Source: RI-153 sp963752935
GTDB taxonomy: Bacteria > Chloroflexota > Anaerolineae > Caldilineales > Caldilineaceae
Direction: 5' to 3'
Length of the DNA stretch: 64,000 nucleotides
Assembly (NCBI GenBank): GCA_963752935.1
Contig: CAVWAL010000020.1
Coordinates: forward strand, 310,001 to 374,000
This document shows positions 54,731 through 62,104 of this stretch, one piece after another; within the stretch, counting starts at the first letter, position 1, and every line of letters begins with the position of its first letter. The position numbers and the translations under genes were made by a program. The notes below the pieces were generated by a model. That model ran no database searches and was not told where the DNA came from. It was given only the letters and a program-made list of their open reading frames with translations.

Positions 54731-55057
54731 GTGGATTGTCGCCATACTGACTGTACTGGACGATTTCTCAATGGAGTGTCAACTGCGAGTTCTGTTGTCG
54801 CTGCTGGTTGTGCGTATTTTGGTCTTGTACCATGTACTGGTACTGCAACTCTCATTAGCACTGCTAGCGGATCTGTTGCCACAGTTCGTGCTGCAGTGAA
54901 AGCGCTCGGATCTGATGCGACTGCTGTGGATGTGATAGACGCAGCAATCAGTGCCAGCACAACCGTTGCTGCTTATCATGGACATCCATACGTTGGTCCT
55001 TTTCTTAGTGCTGGACAGTGGATATACGATGAGTACACATCGCCAGCACTGCGATAG
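54731..55057 (+). pseudogene. Orphan end of a hydrophobic RHS tip
   Basis: About 108 codons in a new frame with no RHS core in front. GVSTASSVVAA, FGLVPCTGTATL and the end SAGQWIYDEY match the tip at 53026-53859 (GVAALCGIAGLAPC ... LQWIYDHW). It therefore looks like the 3' end of a replaced tip left behind fragment 4. A small TM gene follows 12 bases later. Confidence 0.7.
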
Positions 55058-55069
55058 ATAAGGCAACAT

Positions 55070-55366
55070 ATGCTAGATTTCTTTCTTTGGTCTCTTTTGT
55101 TGATTGCCTTCAGTGTTTTGATTTACCTTCAATTCCAATACGCACATGCTGGGTGCCCAAAGGAGTGGCGATGGCGAGCTATTCTCTTTGTCGTAGGGGG
55201 GAGCGTGCTTGATCTAGGTGGATATCTGGTAATCACGAGGATCGATAATGGATTGTATCCATCTATGGCCCACTTGTTTACGATCGCTTTCGGTGGTCTG
55301 CTTTTTGCTTGGCCTGCATGGTGGATGCGGAATATGCTCCCGCCAAAGCAAAACCATAACAAGTAG
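55070..55366 (+). CDS. Small multi-TM protein, candidate immunity protein
   Basis: 98 residues with three to four hydrophobic segments (FFLWSLLLIAFSVLIYL, ILFVVGGSVLDLGGYLVI, LFTIAFGGLLFAWPAWW). It resembles the protein at 53865-54179 in order and spacing. It follows the orphan tip end and would be its immunity partner. Function inferred from position only. Confidence 0.7.
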   Translation: MLDFFLWSLLLIAFSVLIYLQFQYAHAGCPKEWRWRAILFVVGGSVLDLGGYLVITRIDNGLYPSMAHLFTIAFGGLLFAWPAWWMRNMLPPKQNHNK

Positions 55367-55447
55367 TTTTGCGTAAGTTATGCATCCCACAAAATCAGTG
55401 GTTCTATTTTGTGGTCTTGCCTTGCCAGTTCTTCTCACACTGGATGT

Positions 55448-55487
55448 GCAGTTAGCCCGCCGGGGATGTAATCCGCGGGCTAACTGC
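55448..55487. terminator. Hairpin after the immunity-like gene
   Basis: A perfect 13 bp stem GCAGTTAGCCCGC / GCGGGCTAACTGC around a 14-base loop, following a weaker hairpin CCACAAAAT/ATTTTGTGG at 55387-55414. No T-run, so termination is tentative. Confidence 0.5.
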
Positions 55488-55505
55488 AATGTTGCATAGT
55501 GCGTT

Positions 55506-56471
55506 ATGTCCTCAGTGAAGACGGCAAACCCTTACCGATTATTTCATGAGCATCACTCACAAAAGATAACAAAACTAAGCATTGACAGCCCGAGTCCATC
55601 ATCCACAATTCACTCACCGTTGTCGGTCATCGGTGGTCTGTCGTCTGTATACGACCCTTCTCTTGGCCTGTTCCTCTCGCCGGATACGCTGGTGCCGGAC
55701 GCGGGACAGGTCCTCGATTACAATCGGTATCTGTATGCCAGGGGCAACCCTGTCAAATATTCAGATCCGTCAGGACATGCACCGCAACATCCTGGTGATC
55801 CGGATCCGGACAATGCGGCCTGTGCTACAAGCTGGTGTTGGCAGAACCGCTGGTATGGAGCACATGGCTATAGCTGGAATGGCAATGGTTGGTCAGGGGG
55901 AGAGGAAGCTCAGTTCTACGATAACGGTATTCTCAGCGATGTCTTGGGAGAAGCGGGTATTGCTTTCGCCGCTGGGTGGGATTGGGCAAGCCAACAGCGT
56001 CAGATGACTGCCATCGGTCAAGGTGTGGTGAGACTCGGGCAGACATTGAATCGAGGACTGGCGGGATTGCAGCAACTGCTTGGAGGCGGTGCAAACCTCC
56101 ATCATGTCAACCAGACTCCTCGATTCTGTTTTGGGGGGGCAGCCTGTGCTTTACCGCCGGGAACGCAGAACATCTTCTTCAGCACGAATCTGTTGAACAG
56201 TAGCAGCGACTGGATTGCCATGACCACAGTTCATGAACTGGCACACGTGATGGATTGGCACAGTCAAATTGGGTTGGGGAACGGAACTACCATATTTTCT
56301 GATGCCTGGCATGGCAGTCCGCTGACTGAATACGCCGTGAGCAATCGTTGGGAACGCTGGGCTGAAGCGGTGACTGTCTATGTCTATGGAGATCGCTACC
56401 CAAACCAGCTCGACGTGGATCATGCTGATCAGATGGCTAGGATTGACGACATGCTGAACGGGAGATATTGA
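55506..56471 (+). CDS. RHS C-terminal fragment 5 with zinc-metalloprotease-type tip
   Basis: RHS core at 55650-55779 (VYDPSLGLFLSPDTLVPDAG to DPSGH); the codons before it are not RHS. The tip (~230 residues) carries TTVHELAHVMDWHSQ, an HExxH zinc motif with a further His four residues on, and later NRWERWAEAVTVYVYG, whose Glu could be the third ligand. Near the start, SWCWQNRWYGAHGYSWNG is aromatic-rich. This fits a metallopeptidase toxin; the target is unknown. Two paralogous exported proteins follow immediately and may protect against it. Confidence 0.78.
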   Translation: MSSVKTANPYRLFHEHHSQKITKLSIDSPSPSSTIHSPLSVIGGLSSVYDPSLGLFLSPDTLVPDAGQVLDYNRYLYARGNPVKYSDPSGHAPQHPGDPDPDNAACATSWCWQNRWYGAHGYSWNGNGWSGGEEAQFYDNGILSDVLGEAGIAFAAGWDWASQQRQMTAIGQGVVRLGQTLNRGLAGLQQLLGGGANLHHVNQTPRFCFGGAACALPPGTQNIFFSTNLLNSSSDWIAMTTVHELAHVMDWHSQIGLGNGTTIFSDAWHGSPLTEYAVSNRWERWAEAVTVYVYGDRYPNQLDVDHADQMARIDDMLNGRY

Positions 56472-56472
56472 A

Positions 56473-57189
56473 ATGGCACAATTGTTGTATCGACTTTTAT
56501 TTCTGATACTCTTTATATCTAATGGAGCGAACACTGTCCCAAATGTGACTATCCTCGCAGAACCAAGTGCGGAGACTTCATGCGACGAACTTCTGTTGCC
56601 CGTGTTTCGACTACATCTTGGTCACACACTTGACTTAGCCGATGGTCTACAGATGTTAGAGTCTTCGTTAGGTTTTACATCTGAACAGATTTTGGTTTCT
56701 GGGTCGCACGAAGCTGAGGACAACTGGAATGTCACAGCGACTCGGCAAACAGGAATGACAAGATTATCTTGGCAGGATGGACGGCTATCCAGAGTCTCTG
56801 TAGGTTTAGGAAAGCACCCAACAACAGCCGGGCGGGTTGTAGATTGTCTTGGGCAACAACCATCTGCATATAGAGCAATTTATGGTCCACGTATGGAGCA
56901 GTTCGGGGTTAATTACTCGTTTGAGATGTGGTTCCCTTCAGAAGGAATCGTTGCACGAGTTAACTCAAGTGCAGAAAGCGCCGAATCTATACCGCTTATC
57001 TCTCAACTCACACCCATTACCGATCTGTTTCTGGTATCCCCTGGTTCGCTAGAAGAGATGAGACAACGTATTGGCGCGCCACTTATGCCCTTTACCCCGT
57101 TCATTTATGAGGAGACTATTGCCGATGCCCTGTTGCCCCAACTCTGGCCCGCTGATTGGAGTAAAATCCAATACAGACAGGCTTGGTAA
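56473..57189 (+). CDS. Predicted exported protein, candidate immunity partner of the protease tip
   Basis: 238 residues with an N-terminal hydrophobic segment (LLYRLLFLILFISNGA) like a signal peptide. It starts one base after the RHS tip stop. The body shares motifs with the next gene's product: DCLGQQPSAYRAIYGP against ACLNEPESYRFGYM, LFLVSPGSLEEMRQ against LILVPSGTLEEVF, and PQLWPADW against LKLWPGSLEA. No known family is recognised. Export and position suggest neutralising the protease outside the cytosol. Confidence 0.65.
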   Translation: MAQLLYRLLFLILFISNGANTVPNVTILAEPSAETSCDELLLPVFRLHLGHTLDLADGLQMLESSLGFTSEQILVSGSHEAEDNWNVTATRQTGMTRLSWQDGRLSRVSVGLGKHPTTAGRVVDCLGQQPSAYRAIYGPRMEQFGVNYSFEMWFPSEGIVARVNSSAESAESIPLISQLTPITDLFLVSPGSLEEMRQRIGAPLMPFTPFIYEETIADALLPQLWPADWSKIQYRQAW

Positions 57190-57206
57190 GAAGGGTAAAC
57201 GGGAAG

Positions 57207-57980
57207 ATGTTGCGAAGACTTCTTGTTATTCTGTTGCTATGTGATCTGATGGTTTTGTCTGGAGCCTGCCGCTCTCCGGTACCTATGCGCGTAAACGCTG
57301 AGTATGATAGTCTGATCTCATGTTTGCCCCTGGTATGGCCGCACTCACCATCAAAATCTACCCTGGGCACAGGGTGCGATGTCGTAATCGCTGCACCCCT
57401 GCGTGAACTGCTCGAAGATGATGAACTCATCGTCAATGCAAGTGATGAGATCATCAGACGCTTTGAGCTATCCGCTGATGAACTGATTGTCGAAACCTAC
57501 GTCGGGGCTGTGGGTTTCACCTGGTGGTATCGAGGGAACCGGTATACTCTATATCTTCAAGAGGGCAAGAAGCCATGGGGAAACGTCTTCTTTGACAGTT
57601 CAGCCCCACCACTCAAACAGATCGTTGCTTGCCTAAATGAGCCTGAATCGTATAGATTCGGGTACATGCTACACGAGCGATTTATCTTTACTCTAGGGCT
57701 TTACTTTCCAGAGTATGGAGTTGTGGCGTACTCTACTCAAGTGGCGCGTCAGGAAAATATTGTCTTCAACGAAGATTTAACAACTACTCGGCTAATCCTC
57801 GTGCCATCTGGTACGCTAGAGGAAGTTTTCTCTTCTGCTTCCTATGACTCATCCGATTCAGGCCCAGCAGCTTTGGAGCCCCTGAAACTCTGGCCGGGTT
57901 CACTGGAAGCCATGATTGAAACCGTTCAAGCCGATTATTGCCTGGACTACCCAGAATTCTGCCCAACCGATGAGCCATAG
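57207..57980 (+). CDS. Predicted lipoprotein, paralogue of the preceding gene
   Basis: 257 residues from the ATG at 57207 (MLRRLLVILLLCDLMVL), with AAGGG/GGGAAG upstream. The signal ends SGAC, a weak lipobox. The body contains ACLNEPESYRFGYM, LYFPEYGVVAYS and LVPSGTLEEV, shared with the preceding product. A membrane-attached version of the same protective or sensing fold is likely. It starts 17 bases after the paralogue stop. An IS element lies 17 bases after its stop. Confidence 0.65.
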   Translation: MLRRLLVILLLCDLMVLSGACRSPVPMRVNAEYDSLISCLPLVWPHSPSKSTLGTGCDVVIAAPLRELLEDDELIVNASDEIIRRFELSADELIVETYVGAVGFTWWYRGNRYTLYLQEGKKPWGNVFFDSSAPPLKQIVACLNEPESYRFGYMLHERFIFTLGLYFPEYGVVAYSTQVARQENIVFNEDLTTTRLILVPSGTLEEVFSSASYDSSDSGPAALEPLKLWPGSLEAMIETVQADYCLDYPEFCPTDEP

Positions 57981-57997
57981 ACCTTATTTTCTATGAA

Positions 57998-59753
57998 CCC
58001 ACATTCCGCAGCTAGAAATCGACGAGATAACAATATTGAACCTCGGGCCCAAGGAGGCGGACAATCTGACGACGGACGTCGGTGAGATTGAGGACCTTGC
58101 GGTCGACGACCTGGTTGTTGAGACGAATGATGAGCAAGTCGACGCCCTCGAATATCTGGGCAATGCGGCGCATGGTGGGGGTCTGGGTCGGCTTGCCGGT
58201 CTGATCAGGGATGGTCTCGTCGTGGGCCTGGAGCTGTTGGCGGATCTGGCGCTCGGCCAGGGCGTAGACCAGCAGGGCCAGCCCCATGACCATGATCATG
58301 GCCATGATACGGACAGGACTCTTGAGAAAGAGGCTGTCGGCAAAGAACATGGGGTCTTTGAGGAAGCGGAAGCCCCGCTCGACCGAACTGCTCTGCTCCT
58401 TGTAGCAACTCAGCAGTGTTGCGTGGGGGAGTGTCTCCTCATCCAGGATGTTGGTGGCGAGGATGAAGCGGCCCAGCCACTGGCGGGCGTCCTCAATCGC
58501 CTCCGGGACAGCGGTGAGCTGCCCCGTCACCTGCCATCCCACGATCTGGGCCACGGCACCCTTGGCGGGACGTCCCGGTCTGGCATACTTCTTGAGCGGA
58601 ACCACCTGAGCCTGGGGTCGGTGCCAGGCAAGCTGCTTCTCCAACTGAGCCAAGGCCGCATGGGCATCGGCCTCACAGGCAAACGTCGTCTGCTCTAAGC
58701 TCCGCCAGACTTTGTTGGCCGCTTCCGCTGCTCGCTCCACCCGTTTCTCCAACTGCTTGCTCTCCCGTGCATAGGCCTGCTCTGAGTAGACCAGCAACCA
58801 GCGTTGGCGGGTGTCAGCATAGGTGTTGCACACCGGAAAGAGGCGATAGCCGTCGCCTGCATCCATCATCTCTGCTGTGGTTGCTGCTTGCAGAATTCGC
58901 TTGGCTTCGCCGATAGTCTCCGGCACCCGTGTGACCCACTTGACCGTTTGCCACGCCGTCAGATTTTCTGCACTGTAGCCGGCGCTGTCCATCACAAACC
59001 ACGGCGGTGTGGCGCCCTCCAACTGTCGGCAGTAGGCCTGTACGGTCTGGTTGAAGCTCTGCTTGTCACTGCTATTACCGTCCAGCACCTCCAGCCACAA
59101 GGGCAGCGCTGATGCCTGGCTGGTGATGAGTGTGACCACCACCTGCTTCAAGTCGGGACGCTGTTCTTTGGAATAGCCCTGTCTCACTTCCACCGCCCCA
59201 TACCGCTTCACTGTCTCCTGCGCTAGTTTTGAATCGTACGCCCCATGCAAGCTCAAGCTGCTGGTGTCCAGATGCGCATACTGGGTGTCCACCCCAAACA
59301 CCTCTACCGCTTCTGCTGCCACGCGGGCAAATAGCTCTGTCACCCCGGCCTGCTGCAACTCGTCCAGCGCACGTCCCAGCGTATCATCGTTGAAATCCGC
59401 CGCCTCAAGCCCTTCTCCGATCAGCAGATCCACTGGCTTATTGTGCATGTACTCAGGCATCAAATACAGCGCCCGTCCTGTCAGCCCCAGCGCATTCAGC
59501 ACCATCGCCTGCGTCGCCTGTCCACAGCTCACTTTGCGCCCAGACGGCGTCGCCAACGATTCATCGATGATCTGAATCAGCTTGATCTGCTTGCAGATCC
59601 CTGCCACGATCCCCAAGTGATCGATCCGTTCGGTTGTGTATTCAAGTTCTGGCGTTTCCATACCCCGTAGCATACAGGAGTTCTGCTTTCCACGCCTCTT
59701 TCATCCCCCACTTTTATTCCTTTTCTGCCCACTTTTCCCCTGCGGAATGTGGG
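57998..59753. mobile_element. IS1634-like insertion sequence
   Basis: 1756 bp between inverted ends CCCACATTCCGCAG (57998-58011) and CTGCGGAATGTGGG (59740-59753), flanked by a perfect 7 bp direct duplication CTATGAA (57991-57997 and 59754-59760). It holds one intact transposase gene on the minus strand. Confidence 0.92.
58012..59673 (-). CDS. IS1634 family transposase
   Basis: 553 residues. The N-terminus (YTTERIDHLGIVAGICKQIK) is the DUF4277 domain of IS1634 elements, followed by a DDE core with VDTQYAHLDTSSLSLHG (Asp), WFVMDSAGYSAEN (Asp) and YKEQSSSVERGFRFLKDP (Glu), then the C-terminal MIMVMGLALLVYALAERQIR helix. The frame is complete with ATG at 59673; a second ATG 12 bases later is also possible. 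Confidence 0.95.
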   Translation of the reverse strand: MLRGMETPELEYTTERIDHLGIVAGICKQIKLIQIIDESLATPSGRKVSCGQATQAMVLNALGLTGRALYLMPEYMHNKPVDLLIGEGLEAADFNDDTLGRALDELQQAGVTELFARVAAEAVEVFGVDTQYAHLDTSSLSLHGAYDSKLAQETVKRYGAVEVRQGYSKEQRPDLKQVVVTLITSQASALPLWLEVLDGNSSDKQSFNQTVQAYCRQLEGATPPWFVMDSAGYSAENLTAWQTVKWVTRVPETIGEAKRILQAATTAEMMDAGDGYRLFPVCNTYADTRQRWLLVYSEQAYARESKQLEKRVERAAEAANKVWRSLEQTTFACEADAHAALAQLEKQLAWHRPQAQVVPLKKYARPGRPAKGAVAQIVGWQVTGQLTAVPEAIEDARQWLGRFILATNILDEETLPHATLLSCYKEQSSSVERGFRFLKDPMFFADSLFLKSPVRIMAMIMVMGLALLVYALAERQIRQQLQAHDETIPDQTGKPTQTPTMRRIAQIFEGVDLLIIRLNNQVVDRKVLNLTDVRRQIVRLLGPEVQYCYLVDF

Positions 59754-59781
59754 CTATGAAGGTCACGATACCTGGATTCCG

Positions 59782-59820
59782 CGATGTCATTCGGTTCGAT
59801 TACTGAACTGAATGACATCG
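59782..59820. terminator. Hairpin before RHS fragment 6
   Basis: A 16 bp stem with one mismatch (CGATGTCATTCGGTTC / GAACTGAATGACATCG) and a 7-base loop. No T-run follows; function uncertain. Confidence 0.45.
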
Positions 59821-59830
59821 GGGGTAATCT

Positions 59831-60312
59831 ACAGTCGTCATCAAGTACTACAGCTTCAACGGGCAGATCATCGCCACGCGGCGGGGGACCACGTTCAGCT
59901 ACCTACACACGGATCATCTGAGCAGCAACAGCGTCACCACCAATAGCAGCGGTACACAGACAGCCAGCCGCGCCTACTATGCCTACGGCGCGACCCGCAG
60001 CAGCAGTGGAACCCTGCCCACCGACCGCACCTTCACCGGGCAGAAGCAGGACGCTACCGGCCTGCTCTATCTACAACGCCCGCTATTACGACCCTTCTCT
60101 TGGCCAGTTCCTCTCGCCGGATACGCTGGTGCCGGATGCGGGGCAGGTCCTCGATTACAATCGGTACCTGTATGCGCGAGGGAATCCGGTCAAGTAAACG
60201 GATCCGACGGGGCATCATAGTAATCCGGCTCTGTTCGAGCACTGCAATTGTTCCGATTGGCGTTGTGTAGAGAGTCACTTCATGGACGGCGGCAGTCATG
60301 CAGGGCTGTGGG
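59831..60312 (+). pseudogene. RHS C-terminal fragment 6, degraded
   Basis: Reads VIKYYSFNGQIIATRRGTTF and YLHTDHLSSNSVTTNSSGTQ, then shifts frame near 60070 (TATCTACAACGCC against TATCTGAACGC in fragment 2). The core copy 60087-60215 has a nonsense TAA replacing the TAC of KYTDPTGH (60195-60197). The tip remnant (HSNPALFEHCNCSDWRCVES) is the CSDW family. It runs directly into a HigA remnant. Confidence 0.85.
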
Positions 60313-60350
60313 GCCGCGGCTTTGCTTTACCTGGCGTAATAGTGACGCAC

Positions 60351-60540
60351 ATCAGCGGGTCAATGAACTAGTCAAGGCAAACGCGGCGTCACGCCCGGCA
60401 CGGCATTGCGGCTGGCGAAGTTCTTGGGCACCTCCTCTGATTTTGGGCTGCATTTGCAGATGCGGTGGGATATCTACTTCGCGCAGCCGGCGGGGGCCGC
60501 GGCGTTAGCGGTCATTGAGCCATTGGCAGTCCACAAATGA
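60351..60540 (+). pseudogene. Remnant of a HigA-type antitoxin gene
   Basis: Read with a one-base frame correction near 60377, the sequence gives QRVNELVK then KRGVTPGTALRLAKFLGTSS and DFGLHLQMRWDIYF, matching the helix-turn-helix end of HigA (compare RRINEIVRGKRAITADTALR and RFWMNLQTRYDLE at 61076-61378). The N-terminus is lost next to RHS fragment 6. 60541-60657 shows nothing further. Confidence 0.75.
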
Positions 60541-60657
60541 AATGGGGATAGAGCACGTAGCGCGCGGCTGAAATCGCTCAATGACCACTTTACGCACGTA
60601 GTTTCTCCATGCTAAAATCGATTCACATAGCGTTGGAATGAGTGAGGAGACATTGAT

Positions 60658-60927
60658 ATGGAACTGCGCGATCTGTTGATCGATATTCATGCGTTGGAAG
60701 AAGAACTGCTTGCCTTCGAGCGAAAGTACGGCATCCGCTCAGAGACACTTTATGCGTCATATGCAGCAGGCGAAGAAGCGGAGCAAGAAGAGTGGGTGAT
60801 GGATTTTGGAGAATGGGCCAGCGTCTACCGCACGTGGCTTACTCGTCAGGCTACCTATCGTAACGAAGTACAGCGCCTTCAGCAGCAAGATAATAGCCTT
60901 TCCAACCTCATCCAGGTTGTAGCATGA
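60658..60927 (+). CDS. Antitoxin-like partner of a DUF6516 (TumE-like) toxin
   Basis: 89 residues, mostly alpha-helical and acidic: LLIDIHALEEELLAFERKYG, AGEEAEQEEWVMDFGEWASV and YRTWLTRQATYRNEVQRLQQ. Small proteins of this pattern commonly precede DUF6516 (TumE-like) toxin genes. Here only the 3' end of such a toxin overlaps its stop (60923-61057). ATG at 60658 follows GAGGAGACATTGAT, a good site. Family assignment is from memory of gene neighbourhoods, so moderate. Confidence 0.65.
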   Translation: MELRDLLIDIHALEEELLAFERKYGIRSETLYASYAAGEEAEQEEWVMDFGEWASVYRTWLTRQATYRNEVQRLQQQDNSLSNLIQVVA

Positions 60928-61057
60928 ACATCTGCCACCAGACATAAAACACAACCGCGTTCCTGCGCCGGGCATGAGTTTTGTACATCCCAATCTGCCA
61001 CGAATCATCGAAGAGATCGAAGACCTGATTCGTTCTCAAACTTCAGAGAATAAGTAA
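60923..61057 (+). pseudogene. 3' remnant of a DUF6516 (TumE-like) toxin gene
   Basis: The frame reads HEHLPPDIKHNRVPAPG then MSFVHPNLPRIIEEIEDLI, the typical end of DUF6516 proteins. A stop (60920-60922) lies immediately before it, and the N-terminal half of the family is missing, so the toxin is deleted internally. Confidence 0.7.
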
Positions 61058-61075
61058 CTTCAGAGGATAACCTGA

Positions 61076-61378
61076 ATGTCTGACGAAAAGCTGCCCCCAA
61101 TCCATCCCGGCGAAATCCTCCTCGAAGAGTTTCTGGAGCCGATGGCTATTTCACAATATCGCCTTGCCAAAGATATGGGCGTGCCGCCGCGACGGATCAA
61201 CGAAATCGTGCGCGGCAAGCGGGCCATTACAGCCGACACGGCGCTGCGCTTGGCGCGCTACTTTGGCATGTCGGAACGATTCTGGATGAACTTGCAGACA
61301 CGCTACGATCTCGAAACAGAAAGAGACCGACTCGCCGGCCGCCTGGATGAAGAGGTCAAAGTCCTGGTCACTCCTTGA
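61076..61378 (+). CDS. HigA family antitoxin, orphan
   Basis: 100 residues with PPIHPGEILLEEFLEPM and an XRE helix-turn-helix (YRLAKDMGVPPRRINEIVRG, ITADTALRLARYFG), then FWMNLQTRYDLE. HigA antitoxins normally follow higB by a few bases; here the preceding DNA is the DUF6516 remnant, and no higB exists. AGAGGATAACCTGA precedes the ATG. It may still repress its promoter or protect against other HigB toxins. Confidence 0.9.
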   Translation: MSDEKLPPIHPGEILLEEFLEPMAISQYRLAKDMGVPPRRINEIVRGKRAITADTALRLARYFGMSERFWMNLQTRYDLETERDRLAGRLDEEVKVLVTP

Positions 61379-61470
61379 CGGCCTTGTTGACCAATCATCG
61401 AACACAACCTATGCACATAACCGAAAAACTTGAAAAGGTTGAATCGTCGACAGACAGGTAGATAACCCCC

Positions 61471-62094
61471 ATGCCTCACTCCCCTGAAAACCCAAACTAC
61501 CTGCACGAAACCCGCCGCGTTTGGGACGAGGCAGCATCCTCGTTTGATGAGGAGCCGGATCATGGGCTGCACGATCCCAAAATTCGCCGGGCGTGGATAT
61601 CTCTGCTGCGTCGCATGTTGCCGACGCAGACAGGCTCTCTCCTCGACGCAGGATGCGGCACGGGCTCGCTCAGTGTGCTGCTGGCCGATTTGGGACACAC
61701 GGTCACGGCCATCGATCTGTCGCCGTCTATGATCGAGTTGGCACAGGCAAAGGCGCAGGCGCACGGACAATCCATCCAGTTTCATGTCATGGACGCCGGC
61801 ACGCCCGATCTTGCGCCGCAGACCTTCGATGCCATTGTCTGCCGTCACGTGCTATGGAGCTTCCCCGATCCGGCGGAGGTGCTGGCGAATTGGCGCGTGC
61901 TGCTCAAACCGGGCGGCCTTCTTCTGCTCATAGAGGGCTTCTGGCACACCGGCGGCGGCCTACACGCTCACGAAATCGTGGCAGCGTTGCCGTCTTCGTT
62001 GACAGTGGTGACGGTGGAAGATCTGAGCCAAGACGACATCTACTGGGGCAAGGCGGTTGCCGACGAACGATTCGCCATCCTGGTGCAAGGGTAA
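61471..62094 (+). CDS. Class I SAM-dependent methyltransferase
   Basis: 207 residues. Motif I LLDAGCGTGSLSVLLADLG (~56-74), AIDLSPSMIELA (motif II acidic Asp), FDAIVCRHVLWSFPDP (motif IV region) and LKPGGLLLLIEG. This is the Ubie/methyltransferase-11 type. Substrate unknown. It is followed 10 bases later by a nucleotidyltransferase-like gene in the same direction, so the two are probably co-transcribed. Confidence 0.92.
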   Translation: MPHSPENPNYLHETRRVWDEAASSFDEEPDHGLHDPKIRRAWISLLRRMLPTQTGSLLDAGCGTGSLSVLLADLGHTVTAIDLSPSMIELAQAKAQAHGQSIQFHVMDAGTPDLAPQTFDAIVCRHVLWSFPDPAEVLANWRVLLKPGGLLLLIEGFWHTGGGLHAHEIVAALPSSLTVVTVEDLSQDDIYWGKAVADERFAILVQG

Positions 62095-62104
62095 AGGAGC
62101 AGTT

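Noticed and set aside
59761..59830. tRNA-like sequence near GGTTCGATTACTGAAC
   Set aside because: The TTCGATT match is the loop of a simple hairpin; no acceptor or anticodon arms can be drawn. No other tRNA was seen.
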